This document shows, piece by piece, positions 17,063-25,349 of a stretch of 64,000 nucleotides of DNA (its first letter is position 1; each line of letters begins with the position of its first letter). The stretch is from JAGPUQ01 sp049325095 (GTDB taxonomy: Bacteria > Pseudomonadota > Gammaproteobacteria > Pseudomonadales > Porticoccaceae), in assembly GCA_049325095.1 (NCBI GenBank), contig JBMOPO010000040.1, forward strand, positions 9,993 to 73,992. Reading direction: 5' to 3'. The translations under genes and the position numbers were made by a program. The notes under the pieces are model-generated. The model was not told where the DNA came from and made no database searches. It worked only from the letters and a program-made list of their open reading frames with translations.

Positions 17063-17431
17063 TCAACCATCCGGTCGCGGGTCGGCTGCGAACTCCAGCG
17101 GCCCGGCCCAGATCGCCAGCACCACGCAGCCCTCGTCGCTGACCACCGCGTGCCGACTGCCGGGCGGGCTCACCAGCAGGGTTCCGGCCGGATAGTGCCC
17201 AGCGCCGTCGCGCTGCGAGCCGCGCAGCACCAGGATGTGCTCGTAGTCGGTGTGGTGGTGTGCGGGTACCGCGGCGCCCGGCGCGTAGCGCAGCAGGGCC
17301 GCCGCCGGGCCCTGTCCGGGTCGGCCGTACAGCGCGTGGAAGTCCACCCCCGGCCGCAGCGGCTGCCAGTCCAGTTGCTCGGGGTCCGCGGCGCGCTGCA
17401 GCAGCTCGAGAAACGCCTGTGACTGCGCCAC
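17063..17431 (-). CDS. Cupin-domain protein (possibly the C-terminal part of the preceding hydrolase)
   Basis: A 122-residue cupin with the metal-binding pattern AVPAHHHTDYEHILVLRG followed by G-x5-P-x-G blocks (YPAGTLLVSPPGSRHAV). It lies in another frame from the upstream isochorismatase-like gene. It could start at GTG 17431, giving a separate overlapping gene, or it may be the tail of a single hydrolase-cupin protein interrupted by a one-base indel near 17430-17445. No good ribosome binding site is visible at the GTG. Confidence 0.6.
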   Translation of the reverse strand: MAQSQAFLELLQRAADPEQLDWQPLRPGVDFHALYGRPGQGPAAALLRYAPGAAVPAHHHTDYEHILVLRGSQRDGAGHYPAGTLLVSPPGSRHAVVSDEGCVVLAIWAGPLEFAADPRPDG

Positions 17432-18117
17432 CAGGCCGCCAGCGCGGCGAGCAACGCCGCCGACTCGGCCACCGCGCCGAACACCCCGCCCTGCATGGTG
17501 ACCATCTTGAGCGCCGCCAGGTGATTGCCGTGGTCGGTGGCGCCGCAGCAGTCGGCCAGGATCAGGCACTCGAAGCCGCGGTCGTTGGCCTCGCGCATGG
17601 TGGTGTGCACGCACACATCTGTGGTGATGCCGGTCAGCACCAGGTTGCGGATGCCGCGCGTGTGCAGCAGCAGTTCGAGATCCGTGGCGCAGAACGAGCC
17701 CTTGCCCGGCTTGTCGATCACCGGCTCGCCGGGCAGCGGCGCCAGCTCCGGGATGATTTCCCAGCCCGGTTCGCCGCGCACCAGAATCCTGCCGCAGGGG
17801 CCGGGGTCGCCGATGCCGGCGCCGATGCGCTGCGAGCGCCAGCGCTTGTTGGCCGGCAGGTCGGCAAGATCCGGCCGGTGCCCCTCGCGGGTGTGGATGA
17901 TGTGAAAGCCGCCGGCGCGAAACGCCGCGAGTACCGCGCGCAGCGGCTCGATCGGCGCGCGTGTCAGCGAGATGTCGTAGCCCATGGCATCGACATAGCC
18001 GCCCGGCCCGCAGAAGTCGGTCTGCATGTCGATCACGATCAATGCCGTGTTGGCCGGGCGCAGGTCGCCGTCGAACGGCCAGGGGTAGGGGTTGGCGTCG
18101 ATGTGCAGGGGGGGCAT
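17170..18117 (-). CDS. Isochorismatase-like (biuret-hydrolase-type) cysteine hydrolase, 3' end out of frame
   Basis: The real domain covers residues 1-226 (18117 down to about 17440). Asp30 in IVIDMQTDF, Lys136 in VIDKPGKGSF, Cys169 in TTDVCVHTT and Gln209 in MQGGVFG keep the spacing I recall for Asp36/Lys142/Cys175/Gln215 of Rhizobium BiuH. The probable reaction is biuret to allophanate plus ammonia, or a related ureide amide cleavage. Beyond about 17440 the frame reads through the cupin in the wrong register, giving a nonsense tail. ATG 18117 follows GGAGGATGCA. It lies downstream of the ABC transporter, and allophanate hydrolase is in the same cluster. Confidence 0.78.
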   Translation of the reverse strand: MPPLHIDANPYPWPFDGDLRPANTALIVIDMQTDFCGPGGYVDAMGYDISLTRAPIEPLRAVLAAFRAGGFHIIHTREGHRPDLADLPANKRWRSQRIGAGIGDPGPCGRILVRGEPGWEIIPELAPLPGEPVIDKPGKGSFCATDLELLLHTRGIRNLVLTGITTDVCVHTTMREANDRGFECLILADCCGATDHGNHLAALKMVTMQGGVFGAVAESAALLAALAAWWRSHRRFSSCCSAPRTPSNWTGSRCGRGWTSTRCTADPDRARRRPCCATRRAPRYPHTTTPTTSTSWCCAARSATALGTIRPEPCW

Positions 18118-18205
18118 TGCATCCTCCGGATTGGCCGCCGGTCCGGGCCCCGAACCGGCGGGTATGGTAATTGGCCAAGGCAACTTTCGCGCCCGGCCCT
18201 GATGT

Positions 18206-19756
18206 TCAATGGCCGTCCGCCATGTGGCGGCCGATCTCGGCGCGGTCGCAGGCGGCGCTGTCCGCCTCGTGGACGATGCGCCCGCCGCGGATCACCAGCA
18301 GGCGGTCGGCGAGAGCGAGCAGTTCGTCGAGATCGTCGCTCGCCACCAGCACCGCGGCGCCGGCATTGCGCGCCGCGATGAGGCGGGCATGGATGTCCGC
18401 GGCGGCGCGAAAGTCGAGCCCGAAGCTGGGGTTGGCGACGATCAGCACGTTCACCGGCGCGGACAGCTCGCGGGCCAGCACCGCGCGTTGGACGTTGCCG
18501 CCGGAGAGGGTCTCGATCGGGCGCAACGGGTCGGGCGGGCGGACATCGAACGCGGCGATGCGCTCGCGTGCCTGAGCGCGGATCGCCGCGTGCGAGACCA
18601 AGGCGCCTGCGCGGCGGATCGGCGGCCGGTCGAAGTTGCGCAGCGCCAGGTTGTCGGCCACCGACAGCCCGCCGACGCAACCCTTGAACAGCGGCTCCTC
18701 GGGAAGCGCGAACACGCGGTGGCGGTGCATCTGCGCGCGCGTCGCGCGGTACGGCGCGCCGTCGATCGTCAGCGTGCCGCCGCTCGCCTCGCGCTGGCCG
18801 CTGAGCGCCTCGATCAGCTCCTTCTGGCCGTTGCCGGCAATGCCGGCCAGCCCCACCAGCTCGCCGCCATGCACCCTCAGCGAAACCTCGTGCACGCGCA
18901 CCAGGCCGCGATCGTCGAGCACCCGCAGCCGCTCGACGACGAGCCTGGGCGCGCCCCTGCCCGGCCGCCGCGGCAGCGCGCGCGTGCCCTCGCCGGCGGC
19001 GACCGGCGCCTCGGCCTCGCCCATGATCCATTGCGCCAGCTGCTGCGGCGTCGTGCCGGCCACCGGCGCCTGCGCAACGCGGCGGCCGCGGCGCAGCACC
19101 GTCACCGCGTCGGCGTAGGCGAGCACCTCGCGGAACTTGTGCGTGATCAGCAGCACGCTGATGTCGCCGGCATGCGCCATATCGCACAGGAGCCCCAGCA
19201 TCTCGTCGGCTTCCTGCAGCGTCAGCACCGAGGTGGGTTCGTCGAGGATCAGCAGCCGCTGCCGGAGGTAGAGCTGTTTGAGGACTTCGAGCTTCTGCTT
19301 TTCGCCGGCACTGAGACTCGCCACCGGTGCCGCGAGCGGCACCCGGAACGGCGCGCCGGCCATGAAGGCTTCCAGCTCGGCGCGCACGCGCCGCCAACCG
19401 ATCCGCAGCGGCAGCCGGTCGCGCGCGAGCAGCAGGTTCTCGGCGACCGACAGGCCCGGCGCCAGGGTGAAATGCTGGTACACCATGCCGATGCCGAGCT
19501 GCTGCGCGGCGCGCGGATCGGCGATGTCCACCTCGCGGTTGTCGAGCAGGATCTGGCCCTGGTCGAGCCGCTGGTAGCCGATCAGGCCCTTGACCAGGGT
19601 GCTCTTGCCGGCGCCGTTCTCGCCGAGCAGCGCGTGCACGCTGCCCGGCGCCACGCGCAGCGAAACATCATCCAGCGCGCGGAAGGCGCCGAACGACTTG
19701 CCGGCGCCGATTATTTCGAGCGTGCCGGCGCGCGCGCTGTGGGCGGCTTCGCTCAT
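18206..19756 (-). CDS. Nucleoside/ureide-type ABC transporter ATPase (tandem domains)
   Basis: A 516-residue protein with two ABC domains, the architecture of BMP-family (nucleoside) importers. The first domain has Walker A GENGAGKST, signature LSAGEKQK and Walker B LLILDEPTS. The second has the degenerate P-loop GIAGNGQKEL usual in these proteins, signature LSGGNVQRA and IVANPSFGLD. ATG 19756 lies five bases after the stop of the permease gene. It powers uptake of the ligand bound by the BMP-type protein. Confidence 0.9.
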   Translation of the reverse strand: MSEAAHSARAGTLEIIGAGKSFGAFRALDDVSLRVAPGSVHALLGENGAGKSTLVKGLIGYQRLDQGQILLDNREVDIADPRAAQQLGIGMVYQHFTLAPGLSVAENLLLARDRLPLRIGWRRVRAELEAFMAGAPFRVPLAAPVASLSAGEKQKLEVLKQLYLRQRLLILDEPTSVLTLQEADEMLGLLCDMAHAGDISVLLITHKFREVLAYADAVTVLRRGRRVAQAPVAGTTPQQLAQWIMGEAEAPVAAGEGTRALPRRPGRGAPRLVVERLRVLDDRGLVRVHEVSLRVHGGELVGLAGIAGNGQKELIEALSGQREASGGTLTIDGAPYRATRAQMHRHRVFALPEEPLFKGCVGGLSVADNLALRNFDRPPIRRAGALVSHAAIRAQARERIAAFDVRPPDPLRPIETLSGGNVQRAVLARELSAPVNVLIVANPSFGLDFRAAADIHARLIAARNAGAAVLVASDDLDELLALADRLLVIRGGRIVHEADSAACDRAEIGRHMADGH

Positions 19757-19761
19757 CCTCG

Positions 19762-20682
19762 TCACCGCGTCAGCGACAGTTCGCCGGGTGCGCCGGCCAG
19801 CGTCTGTCGCGGCCTGGAGCTGGCGATCATGATCGCCAGCGTCAGCGCGTAGGGCGCCGCGTTGAACAGGTGATAGCCGGCCGAGTAGCCGATCGCCTGC
19901 AGCGCCGGCCCCAGCGCGCCGGCGGCGCCGAACAGCAGCGCGGCGGCCAGGCAGCCGAGCGGCCGCCAGCGGGCGAAGATCACCAGCGCCACCGCCATGA
20001 TGCCCTGGCCGCTCGACAGGCCCTCGCTCCAGGAGCCGGGGTAGACCAGCGACAGGTAGGCGCCGCCGATGCCGGCGCAGGCGCCGCCCGCGGCCGTGGC
20101 GAGGATGCGCACTAGGCGCACCGGACAGGCCAGCGCGCGGGCCGCGCCCTCGTGATCGCCGACCAGGCGCAGCACCAGACCGGGCCGGGTGCTGCGCAAG
20201 CCCCAGTGCAGCACTCCGGCCAGCAGCAGCCCGAGCGGAAACAGTGGGTTGACCGCCAGTGCCGTGCGCCAGCGGGGGTCTTCGAGCCAGGTGCCCAGGG
20301 GCAGGCTGGCGAGCTGTGGTGCCTGCGGCTGGATGTAAGGCTTGCCGAGAAAGAATGCGAGCCCGGTGCCGAGCAGCATCAGCGCGATGCCGAAGGCGAT
20401 GTCGTTGACCCGCGGCAGCGAGCACACCAGGCCGTGCAGCAGTCCGAGCAGCAGGCCGACCCCCGCGGCGCACACCACCCCGGTCCAGGCCGACTGGCTG
20501 AGGTAGGCGGCGGCATAGGCGGACATGGCGCCCGCCACCAGGATGCCTTCGAGGCCCAGATTCACCCGCCCGCTTTTCTCGGTGATGCACTCGCCGAGAC
20601 TGACGAACAGGTAGGGGGTGCCGACCCGGATCGCGCCGCCGACGATGCCGATGGCCAAAGTGGTCAGGGCGTCCTCAGCCAT
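19762..20682 (-). CDS. ABC transporter permease, BMP/nucleoside type (second subunit)
   Basis: A 306-residue inner-membrane permease of normal length for the smaller subunit of BMP-type transporters. The N-terminal block TPYLFVSLGECITEKSG and RVNLGLEGILVAGAM are typical. Its start overlaps the end of the larger permease gene by 8 nt, and its stop is 5 nt before the ATPase start. Confidence 0.88.
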   Translation of the reverse strand: MAEDALTTLAIGIVGGAIRVGTPYLFVSLGECITEKSGRVNLGLEGILVAGAMSAYAAAYLSQSAWTGVVCAAGVGLLLGLLHGLVCSLPRVNDIAFGIALMLLGTGLAFFLGKPYIQPQAPQLASLPLGTWLEDPRWRTALAVNPLFPLGLLLAGVLHWGLRSTRPGLVLRLVGDHEGAARALACPVRLVRILATAAGGACAGIGGAYLSLVYPGSWSEGLSSGQGIMAVALVIFARWRPLGCLAAALLFGAAGALGPALQAIGYSAGYHLFNAAPYALTLAIMIASSRPRQTLAGAPGELSLTR

Positions 20683-21424
20683 GGCGCGGCTCCGCGCTCG
20701 GCCCCAGCCGCAGCCGCCAGGTGCCGACGCGCCCTTGCAGCGCCTCCCAGGCCAGCAGGTTGGCGAAGATCAGCCCTTGCAGCACCAGGGTCGCCGCATC
20801 GGGCAGATCGAGCCGGCGTTGCAGCAGGCTGCCACTGGCGCCTATGCCGCCGACCAGCACCGCGCACAGGATCACCGCGAGCGGGTTCTGGTGCGCCGCG
20901 AAGGCCACCAGGATGCCGGCGGTGCCGTAGCCGGACAGCAGCGAGGCATTGGCGCTGCCCTGCACCGCGGCGACCTCGAACATGCCGGCGAGCCCGGCCG
21001 CTGCGCCGCCGGCCGCGCAGGCGCCGATCACCAGCCAGCCGGCCAGCATCGCGGCGAGCGCCATCAGCGGCAGCGCCAGTGCGGCCGGCAGGCCGGGCGC
21101 GACGATCGCCAGCGTACCGGCGGCCAGGCCACCGAGCGCCAGCGTGCCCTCGCCGCCGATCACGATCAGCCCGGCACGCGCAGGCAGCAGCACGCACAGC
21201 GCCGTCAGCATCAGCGGCGCCGCGCGCTGCAGGGTGTTGGCGAGCGCGAACGGCGAGCCGAAGGCGCCCCGCCACATTAGGCCCAGGGCCTGCGCCGCCG
21301 ACACGCCGTGCAGCTCCAGAAACAGCGCAAACAGCGCCAAGGCCGCGGCAGTGGCCAGCGTCGTGGGCAGTGCGCCGGCTGCCGCACCGGCCGCCCGGCG
21401 CAGGGCGGGAGCCGCCGGGATCAT
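20675..21424 (-). CDS. ABC transporter permease, BMP/nucleoside type (first subunit), apparently shortened
   Basis: A 249-residue inner-membrane protein; homologous first permeases usually have about 350. The N-terminal part (LMWRGAFGSPFALANTLQRA, AGLIVIGGEGTLALGG) and the C-terminal part (GMFEVAAVQGSANASL, GYGTAGILVAF) align. The middle, which normally holds the coupling region around a conserved NE..TTLMLN block, is absent and the frame is kept. The start ATG overlaps the TGA of the binding-protein gene (ATGA). It may be a genuine internal deletion or a divergent short form. Confidence 0.78.
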   Translation of the reverse strand: MIPAAPALRRAAGAAAGALPTTLATAAALALFALFLELHGVSAAQALGLMWRGAFGSPFALANTLQRAAPLMLTALCVLLPARAGLIVIGGEGTLALGGLAAGTLAIVAPGLPAALALPLMALAAMLAGWLVIGACAAGGAAAGLAGMFEVAAVQGSANASLLSGYGTAGILVAFAAHQNPLAVILCAVLVGGIGASGSLLQRRLDLPDAATLVLQGLIFANLLAWEALQGRVGTWRLRLGPSAEPRHG

Positions 21425-22527
21425 CCCGGGATCGAGCCGATGACGCCTTCGACCAGGTAGTTCATGCTCTCCAGCGCAAGGTCGGTCTGCTTCAGCGTCG
21501 TACCCGCGGCGATCACGGTGTTGCCGCCGTTGTCCTTGAGCGGTCCTGTGAAGATGTCGAAGCTGGCGGCCAGCATCGCCGCCCGGGTCTGGTCGATCTG
21601 GGTGCGGGCGGGCGCCGGTGTCGCCGCGGTGTAGGCGGACATCCTGACGAAGCCCTCCCTGAGGCCGCCGCGGGTGAAGTTCGAAAACGGCGCGCCGGAC
21701 TGCGCGGCGGCGACGTACTGTCGGTAGACCGTCTCCCAGTTCCATTCGGCGCCGGTCAGGTAGTGCCTGGGCGCGAGCACCGACTGGTCGGCGTGGTAGC
21801 CGCACACGAACAGGCCGCGCCGGGTGGCGGTCTCGACCAGCACCTTGGGACTGTCGACGTGGCAGGTGACGACGTCGACACCCTGGTCGGCGAGCGAGTT
21901 GGTCGCCTCGGCTTCCTTGACCGGCAGGGACCAGTCGCCGGTGAAGATCACCTGGGTGGTGATGTCCGGCCGCACCGAGCGCGCGCCCAGGGTGAAGGCA
22001 TTGATGTTGCGCAGCACCTGCGGGATCGGCTTGGCGGCGACGAAGCCGAGCTTGCCGGACTTGCTGGCGTGGCCGGCGGCGATGCCGTTCAGATACTGGC
22101 ATTCGTCGATGTAGCCGAAGTAGCTGCCGACGTTGGCCGGATCCCTACCGGCCTGCCACAACCCGCCGCAGTGGGCGAAGCGCACCGCCGGATACCTGGG
22201 TGCGAGCTTGACCACGTGGGGGAAATAGCCGAACGAGGTCGCGAAGATCAGCCCGGCGCCGTCCTCGACGATCATGGCTTCCATGACCTTCTGCACGGCG
22301 ACGGTCTCGGGCACGTTCTCCTGCTCGACGACCTTGACGCCGGCCAGGCCTTTGAGCTTGGCGACCGCCTGCGCGTGCGCCTGGTTGTAGCCGTAGTCGT
22401 CGTGGGGGCCGACGTAGAGCGCGCCGACCACCAGCGGTTCCGCGGCGCGCGCGCGCCCGAACGGCAGTGCCGCGGTGGCCGCCAGCGCGGCGGTGGACGC
22501 GAGAAAGCGACGGCGATCGATGTTCAT
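21421..22527 (-). CDS. BMP-family ABC transporter substrate-binding protein
   Basis: A 368-residue periplasmic binding protein with a Tat-like signal (DRRRFLASTAALAATAAL) and the BMP/PnrA fold. Blocks such as VGPHDDYGYNQAHAQAV, the GLIFATSFGY segment and YFGYIDECQYLNGIAAGHAS are typical. Relatives bind purine nucleosides or ureide-like heterocycles. It is the first gene of the transporter block, coupled to the permease. Ligand is inferred from neighbours (allophanate hydrolase, biuret-hydrolase-like enzymes). Confidence 0.9.
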   Translation of the reverse strand: MNIDRRRFLASTAALAATAALPFGRARAAEPLVVGALYVGPHDDYGYNQAHAQAVAKLKGLAGVKVVEQENVPETVAVQKVMEAMIVEDGAGLIFATSFGYFPHVVKLAPRYPAVRFAHCGGLWQAGRDPANVGSYFGYIDECQYLNGIAAGHASKSGKLGFVAAKPIPQVLRNINAFTLGARSVRPDITTQVIFTGDWSLPVKEAEATNSLADQGVDVVTCHVDSPKVLVETATRRGLFVCGYHADQSVLAPRHYLTGAEWNWETVYRQYVAAAQSGAPFSNFTRGGLREGFVRMSAYTAATPAPARTQIDQTRAAMLAASFDIFTGPLKDNGGNTVIAAGTTLKQTDLALESMNYLVEGVIGSIPG

Positions 22528-22616
22528 GGGTTAAAGCTCCTCTGGTAATGAACGGTTGCGGGACCCTGCACCGCCCCGGCCCGCGGGCCGAGAGCGCGGG
22601 CGGAGGATGGAACCTG

Positions 22617-24425
22617 TCATGGGGACGCCAGCCACGCCCGCCAGCCGCCGCAGGCGGTGATGTCATGCGCACCGGCGAGCGCCGCGGCTTCGCACAGAAA
22701 GCCTTTTACGCTGCGGCCGTCGGCGAGTTCGACGGTGCCGATGGCGAGCGGTGCCGGCACGCCGGCCAGAAAGCCGCCGACCGCGGCCAGCGGCAGGCGC
22801 CAGACCTCGACCTCGATGGCGCCGCCGCCGGGCTCGCGCACCAGGCCGGGGCGCGGCGGCTCGAAACCGGCCAGCGCGTACAGCCGGTAGGCCGCTGCGG
22901 TGTGCGTGCGTTCGACCAGGCGCGCACCGCGATCGGTGAGTTCGTGGTTCAGCGGCAGGCCCTGCAGATGGCCGCCGCACACCGCGATGTCGAGCGCGGC
23001 GACTTCGTCGCGCGGTGAGAGCGGCGGGGTGTCGGCGAGCACCAGCCCGGCGGCGCCCGCGGTGACATTGAGCACCCGGTGCAGGCGGTCGCCCAGCGCC
23101 AGCAGCGCCCGGTCGTGCCCGGCCGGCGCCTGCAGCGTCACGCCGAACGGCAGGCCGCCGGCGAGAAACCCCGCCGGCACCGCCAGCGCGCACAGGTCCA
23201 GCAGGTTGACGTGGTTGCTGTAGTGGCCGAGGCGCGTGTTGCTGGCGATGGGGTCGGCGAGCACTTGCGCCCGCGTGTACGGGCGTGGAAGCGTCGGTGT
23301 GACCAGGCAGGCGATGTCCCGCCACAGGGGCTCGATGGCGCGGCGCAGCGCGCGCAGGCGGTAGTCGGCGGCGAACAGCGCGGCCGCGGTGTAGCGGTCG
23401 GCGCCGAGGATGATGTCGCGCACCACCGGGAGCACGGCGTCCGGCCGGCGGTCCAGGAAATCGCCCAGCGCCAGGCGCCGCTCGGCCAGCCACGGGCCCT
23501 CGTAGAGCAGTAGCGCGGCTTCGCGGAAGGGTGCGTAGTCGATGGGCTTCGCACTGCCGCCGAGCGCTTCGAGCGCCGCCACGGCGCGCGCGAAGGCGGC
23601 CGCGCCCGCGGCGTCGCCGTCGAAGTCGAGCTGCTCCGGCCGCGGCACGCCGAAGCGAAAGCCCGCTCCGGGCGCCGGCACATCGGGCCAGTCGGCGCGC
23701 GCGAAGGGATCCTCGGCATCGAAGCCGGCGATCACCTCCAGCACCGCGGCGGCATCGGCGCAGGTCAGCGCGAACACCGACACGCAGTCCAGCGAGCGGC
23801 AGGCGGGCAGCACGCCGCGGCTGCTGACCAGGCCGCGGCTGGGCTTCAGACCGATCAGATTGCCCAGCGCCGCCGGCACCCGGCCGGAGCCGGCGGTGTC
23901 GGTGCCGAGCGCAAAGCTGACCAGCCCGTGTGCCAGCGCCAGCGCCGAACCCGAGCTCGACCCGCCGCAGATGTAGGCCGGATCGAAGGCGTTGGCCGGC
24001 GCGCCATAGGGCGTGCGGGTGCCGGAAAGACCGGTGGCGAATTGGTCCAGATTGGTCTTGCCGACCAGTAGCGCGCCGGCGTCGAGCAGGCGCTGTACGG
24101 CGGGCGCGGTCAGCTCGGGTACATAAGCAAAATCCGGGCAGGCGGCGGTGGTCGGCAAGCCGGCGACGTCGAGGTTGTCCTTGACCGCGAAGGGCACGCC
24201 GTGCAGCGGCCCGCGCGCCGCCGGCGGCAGCGCGTCGAGCGCGGCGGCGCGCTCGCGCAGCGTCGCGTCCCCAACCTCGCTGATCCAGATGCCGTCGGCC
24301 GCTGTCGCGCGGCGCCGGGCGATGAGCTGTTCGGCCAGCGCCGCGACGCCGCGCCCGGAGTCCAGCGCCCGGCGCAACGCGGCGAGGTCGGGCAGCGGCG
24401 GGGCGGCGCCGGGCGCGGTCGCCAT
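22617..24425 (-). CDS. atzF: Allophanate hydrolase
   Basis: A 602-residue two-domain enzyme, close to the usual AtzF length. The amidase-signature domain (about 1-440) carries the Lys82/Ser156/Ser180 triad in PFAVKDN, GGSSSGS and TDTAGS. The C-terminal domain (about 450-602) has VCGGHLQGLPLN, RTHTAAAYRLYAL and the closing DITACGGWRAWL found in AtzF. It converts allophanate to ammonia and carbon dioxide, the last step of biuret, cyanurate and triuret breakdown. The open frame runs further upstream across the porin gene; ATG 24425 matches the family N-terminus. Confidence 0.92.
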   Translation of the reverse strand: MATAPGAAPPLPDLAALRRALDSGRGVAALAEQLIARRRATAADGIWISEVGDATLRERAAALDALPPAARGPLHGVPFAVKDNLDVAGLPTTAACPDFAYVPELTAPAVQRLLDAGALLVGKTNLDQFATGLSGTRTPYGAPANAFDPAYICGGSSSGSALALAHGLVSFALGTDTAGSGRVPAALGNLIGLKPSRGLVSSRGVLPACRSLDCVSVFALTCADAAAVLEVIAGFDAEDPFARADWPDVPAPGAGFRFGVPRPEQLDFDGDAAGAAAFARAVAALEALGGSAKPIDYAPFREAALLLYEGPWLAERRLALGDFLDRRPDAVLPVVRDIILGADRYTAAALFAADYRLRALRRAIEPLWRDIACLVTPTLPRPYTRAQVLADPIASNTRLGHYSNHVNLLDLCALAVPAGFLAGGLPFGVTLQAPAGHDRALLALGDRLHRVLNVTAGAAGLVLADTPPLSPRDEVAALDIAVCGGHLQGLPLNHELTDRGARLVERTHTAAAYRLYALAGFEPPRPGLVREPGGGAIEVEVWRLPLAAVGGFLAGVPAPLAIGTVELADGRSVKGFLCEAAALAGAHDITACGGWRAWLASP

Positions 24426-24430
24426 CCGGC

Positions 24431-25252
24431 TCACCAAATCCACTTCACCATGGCCTGGGGCACGTCCTCGTCCATGTCGTCGATGCCCAACTTGTTGCGC
24501 CAGATCTGGTACTCGACGCCGGCCTGCAGCTTGCCGGCGCCGAAACCTGCGAGCTCGCCCACGTCCAGCAGCAGGCGCGGTGCGGTGATGATGTTGTCCT
24601 GCAGCGGGTCCTCGCCCCAGGCGTAGTCGAAGAAGCCCTCGAACATCAGCGGCACCGGGCCGAGCTTGAACGGCAGCGCCCACGCCAGCGTCACCTGCTG
24701 GCCGGTGTCGATGCCCGACGCCTGGTTGTCGCGGATGTACCAGTTGACCTGGAAGAACTGGAACTTGGGCAGATTCAGGTCCACCGCCAGGCCGTACAGC
24801 CAGGTCTGCTCGACCGGCGATTCGGGGATTTCCAGCGTGGCGGTGAACAGCAGGTCCCTGGCGATGCCCCAGGACAGCTCCTTGTCGAAGAACAGCTTGC
24901 CGATCGACAGCCGCGGCGAGAGCTCCGCGTAGAAGCTGCCGTCGGCTTCCGTGGTGGTGCCGAAGGCGTCGCCCTCGCGGTCCGGGTTGGTGATGTCGAT
25001 GAAGATGAAGTTGTCGCCGTACTGCCACACATTGAAGTGCTCGATGGTGACGATGCCGGCCTCGTCCGTCTCGCTGAAACCGCCGTCGGGATCGAAGTCG
25101 GCGTAGCGGCTGCCGTGCAGATACTGGATGTTGGTGGTGGCGAACAGCGCCGAGCCGGCCTGCGCCGGCTCGGCGCTCAGGCCGCCGAGCGCCAGGCTCA
25201 GGGCCAGGGCTGACAGCGTGCGGTGCGGGGCCGGGGTGTGGATGCGCTTCAT
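24431..25252 (-). CDS. Tsx/OmpK-family outer-membrane nucleoside channel (DUF5020-like)
   Basis: A 273-residue outer-membrane protein with a signal peptide ending EPAQAGS and a beta-rich body. Features include HFNVWQYGDNFIFIDI near the N-terminus, DNIITAPRLLLDVG, GVEYQIWRNKLGID and a C-terminal aromatic residue, as in nucleoside-specific channels. It would admit the substrate of the BMP transporter. ATG 25252 is 34 nt downstream of a GntR-like operator. It ends 5 nt before the allophanate hydrolase start. Confidence 0.8.
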   Translation of the reverse strand: MKRIHTPAPHRTLSALALSLALGGLSAEPAQAGSALFATTNIQYLHGSRYADFDPDGGFSETDEAGIVTIEHFNVWQYGDNFIFIDITNPDREGDAFGTTTEADGSFYAELSPRLSIGKLFFDKELSWGIARDLLFTATLEIPESPVEQTWLYGLAVDLNLPKFQFFQVNWYIRDNQASGIDTGQQVTLAWALPFKLGPVPLMFEGFFDYAWGEDPLQDNIITAPRLLLDVGELAGFGAGKLQAGVEYQIWRNKLGIDDMDEDVPQAMVKWIW

Positions 25253-25286
25253 GGTGGGGACTCCTGCCAGGTTATTGAATGCCACG

Positions 25287-25296
25287 ATGTATGCAA
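25287..25296 (-). promoter_or_regulatory. GntR/FCD operator-like site upstream of the Tsx-like gene
   Basis: Read on the minus strand, TTGCATACAT differs at two positions from the perfect palindrome TTGTATACAA found beside the regulator. The spacing to the start codon (34 nt) matches the two other copies (30 and 32 nt). Confidence 0.5.
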
Positions 25297-25349
25297 ATAG
25301 ACGCTGAAAAATGGGCGGGCCGGTTGCCACCGGTCCCGCCCGCCCGGGA

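Noticed and set aside
18165..18180. TTGGCCAA palindrome as a further GntR operator
   Set aside because: It lacks the TATAC core shared by the three other sites and lies farther from the hydrolase start.
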